Shown here: piece by piece, positions 62,214-64,000 of the stretch
Layout: every line of letters begins with the position of its first letter
How positions within the stretch are numbered: position 1 is the stretch's first letter
DNA from: Palsa-892 sp035556215
Lineage (GTDB): Bacteria > Pseudomonadota > Alphaproteobacteria > Rhizobiales > Xanthobacteraceae
Reading direction: 5' to 3'
DNA length: 64,000 nt
Assembly (NCBI GenBank): GCA_035556215.1
Contig: DATMFI010000026.1
Span: 62,001 to 126,000, forward strand
Notes under the pieces: model-generated
What the model saw: the letters and a program-made list of their open reading frames with translations, nothing else
The model's database searches: none
Told to the model about the DNA's origin: nothing
Position numbers and translations under genes: made by a program

Positions 62214-64000
62214 TCACACCTGTTCCGTTTCGCGCCGTTTTTCGTCCCGTTTCCGGTCGTTCGGGTCCAGGAGCTTTTTGCGCAAGCGAATGGATTTCGG
62301 TGTCACTTCAACGAGTTCGTCGTCGCCGATATAGGCCATCGCCTTTTCCAGAGTCATTTTAATCGGCGGCGTCAGGCGGACGGCCTCATCCTTCGACGTT
62401 GTGCGAATATTCGTGAGCTTCTTGCCCTTGAGGACATTCACTTCGAGATCGTTGTCGCGATTGTGCTCGCCGACGATCATGCCGCGATACACCTTCCAGC
62501 CCGGTTCGATCATCATCGGGCCGCGATCTTCCAAATTCCACAGCGCATAGGCGACAGCTTCACCGGCGTCGGTGGAAATCAGCACGCCATTGCGGCGGCC
62601 GGGAATTTCACCCTTGTACGGGCCGTAAGCGTGAAACAGGCGGTTCATGATGGCGGTGCCGCGCGTATCGGTCAGGAGCTCGCCCTGGTAGCCGAGCAGG
62701 CCGCGTGTCGGCACATGGAAGACGATGCGCTGGCGGTTGCCGCCCGAAGGACGCATTTCCATCATGTCGCCGCGGCGCTCGGAGAGCTTCTGCACGACGA
62801 CGCCCGAGTGCTCCTCATCGACGTCGATGACGACTTCCTCGATCGGCTCCTGCAATTCGCCATTCTCGTCGCGCGTCAGCACGACGCGCGGACGCGATAC
62901 GGAAAGCTCGAAGCCTTCGCGGCGCATGGTTTCGATCAGGATGCCGAGCTGCAATTCGCCGCGGCCGGAAACTTCATAGGCATCCTTCTCGTCGCTTTCG
63001 GCGATCTTGAGCGTGATATTGCCTTCGGCTTCGCGGAACAGACGGTCGCGGATCATGCGGCTCGTCACCTTGTCGCCTTCGGTGCCGGCGAGCGGAGAAT
63101 CGTTCACCCGGAACGTCATCGACAGCGTCGGCGGGTCGATCGGCTGGGCCGGGATCGGCTCGTTGACGTTGGGATCGCAGATGGTGTCGGCGACGTTGGC
63201 GAGTTCGAGACCGGCGATGGCAACGATATCGCCCGCCTGGCCTTCCTCGACCGGCTGGCGCTCCAAGCCGCGAAACGCCAGCACCTTGGTGATGCGGCCC
63301 GTTTCCAGAACCTTGCCGTCACGCGAGAGCGCTTTGACGCTCTGGTTCGGCTTCACCGAACCCGCGGTGATGCGGCCGGTGAGGATGCGGCCGAGATAAG
63401 GATTGGCCTCGAGAATGGTCGCGAGCATGCGGAACTCGCCTTCCTCGACGGTGGGCGCCGGAACATGGTTCACGACGAGATCGAACAAAGGCTTCATGCC
63501 CTCATCATGCGAGCCGTCGAGATCCTTGTTCATCCAGCCCTGCTTGGCGGAGCCGTAGAGGATGGGGAAGTCGAGCTGCTCGTCGGTGGCATCGAGCGCG
63601 GCGAAGAGATCGAAGACTTCGTTGACGACTTCGCTCGGGCGCGCGTCGGGACGATCGACCTTGTTGATGACGACGATGGGGCGCAGGCCGCGCTTCAGCG
63701 CTTTCGCAACGACGAACTTGGTCTGCGGCAGCGGGCCTTCCGCGGCGTCGACGAGGACGAGAACGCCGTCCACCATGTTGAGAATGCGCTCGACTTCGCC
63801 GCCGAAATCGGCGTGGCCCGGCGTATCGACGATATTGATCCGCATGTCCTGCCACAACACCGAAGTCGCCTTGGCGAGAATGGTGATGCCGCGCTCTTTC
63901 TCGAGGTCGTTGGAGTCCATGGCGCGCTCCTGCACCTTCTCGTTGGTGCGGAAGGTGCCGGATTGCTGAAGGAGCCGATCCACGAGCGTGGTTTTGCCGT
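62214..64000 (-). CDS. typA: Translational GTPase TypA/BipA, partial at N-terminus
   Basis: A ribosome-binding translational GTPase; about 595 residues are present and the first few codons (before the P-loop) are off the right edge. The last bases give GKTTLVDRLLQQ, the P-loop end. G motifs: ERGITI, DTPGHADFGGEVERIL, NKVDRPDARP. The BipA-specific C-terminal part includes TRGLLGYQGELLTDTRGTAI. BipA assists ribosome assembly and stress or low-temperature growth. Confidence 0.95.
   Translation of the reverse strand, partial: GKTTLVDRLLQQSGTFRTNEKVQERAMDSNDLEKERGITILAKATSVLWQDMRINIVDTPGHADFGGEVERILNMVDGVLVLVDAAEGPLPQTKFVVAKALKRGLRPIVVINKVDRPDARPSEVVNEVFDLFAALDATDEQLDFPILYGSAKQGWMNKDLDGSHDEGMKPLFDLVVNHVPAPTVEEGEFRMLATILEANPYLGRILTGRITAGSVKPNQSVKALSRDGKVLETGRITKVLAFRGLERQPVEEGQAGDIVAIAGLELANVADTICDPNVNEPIPAQPIDPPTLSMTFRVNDSPLAGTEGDKVTSRMIRDRLFREAEGNITLKIAESDEKDAYEVSGRGELQLGILIETMRREGFELSVSRPRVVLTRDENGELQEPIEEVVIDVDEEHSGVVVQKLSERRGDMMEMRPSGGNRQRIVFHVPTRGLLGYQGELLTDTRGTAIMNRLFHAYGPYKGEIPGRRNGVLISTDAGEAVAYALWNLEDRGPMMIEPGWKVYRGMIVGEHNRDNDLEVNVLKGKKLTNIRTTSKDEAVRLTPPIKMTLEKAMAYIGDDELVEVTPKSIRLRKKLLDPNDRKRDEKRRETEQV

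Overview
The window is 64 kb of a GC-rich alphaproteobacterial chromosome, most likely of the order Hyphomicrobiales (Rhizobiales). The signs are the hemC-hemD-Mic60-hemY block, the tsaD-gpsA-EVE order, a 180-kDa type NAD-glutamate dehydrogenase, a HmuP/HmuRTUV heme-uptake locus, and intergenic palindromes of the kind common in this order. The genus cannot be fixed from the sequence alone.

Layout. Positions 1-5063 carry a partial TesB thioesterase, a UbiH-type FAD hydroxylase, a nitronate monooxygenase-like enzyme, a Trm112/LON-domain/CnoX-thioredoxin group and a prolyl-tRNA editing protein. A tRNA-Gly(GCC) follows, then LemA with two TPM-domain proteins, an AhpD-like protein, NAD-glutamate dehydrogenase, an MFS transporter, the minus-strand row rsmB-heparinase-purH, SDHAF4, acetyl-CoA synthetase, tsaD-gpsA-EVE, and hemC-hemD-Mic60-hemY ending at a tRNA-Thr(CGT).

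Positions 29446-42989 are an integrated mobile island of about 13.5 kb. It sits in the 3' end of tRNA-Thr(CGT) and is bounded by a perfect 45-bp direct repeat. It has two opposed blocks. The plus-strand block is AT-richer and looks like defence cargo: a C5 DNA methyltransferase, a NotI-family restriction endonuclease, a Vsr repair nuclease, a membrane-anchored protein and an HTH/GIY-YIG nuclease. The minus-strand block runs integrase, unknown gene, AlpA-like regulator, several unknown genes, a degenerate P-loop paralogue, a RepA-like ATPase, a Nu1-like (terminase small subunit) protein and basic small proteins. The int-alpA-rep-terS order with no capsid or tail genes recalls phage satellites (PICI/P4-like), so a defence-carrying satellite is my main inference. 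The island also holds an array of five stem-loops (38543-38778), a hairpin that buries the alpA ribosome binding site, an iteron-like repeat region next to the RepA-like gene, and paired GGTACC repeats near both ends.

Right of the island are fdhD and a heme-uptake locus (tonB, an IsdG-like monooxygenase and hmuR on the minus strand; hemP and hmuTUV on the plus strand). Next come an acyl-CoA dehydrogenase paired with an APH-like kinase, the sulfite reductase genes cysJ-cysI, an SDR, a class I glutamine amidotransferase, a zinc-ribbon small protein, tRNA-Ala(CGC), YggT-YggU-FolD with a secreted protein, a GNAT acetyltransferase and a partial typA/bipA running off the right edge. All positions and motif calls come from reading the sequence; no database search was run.
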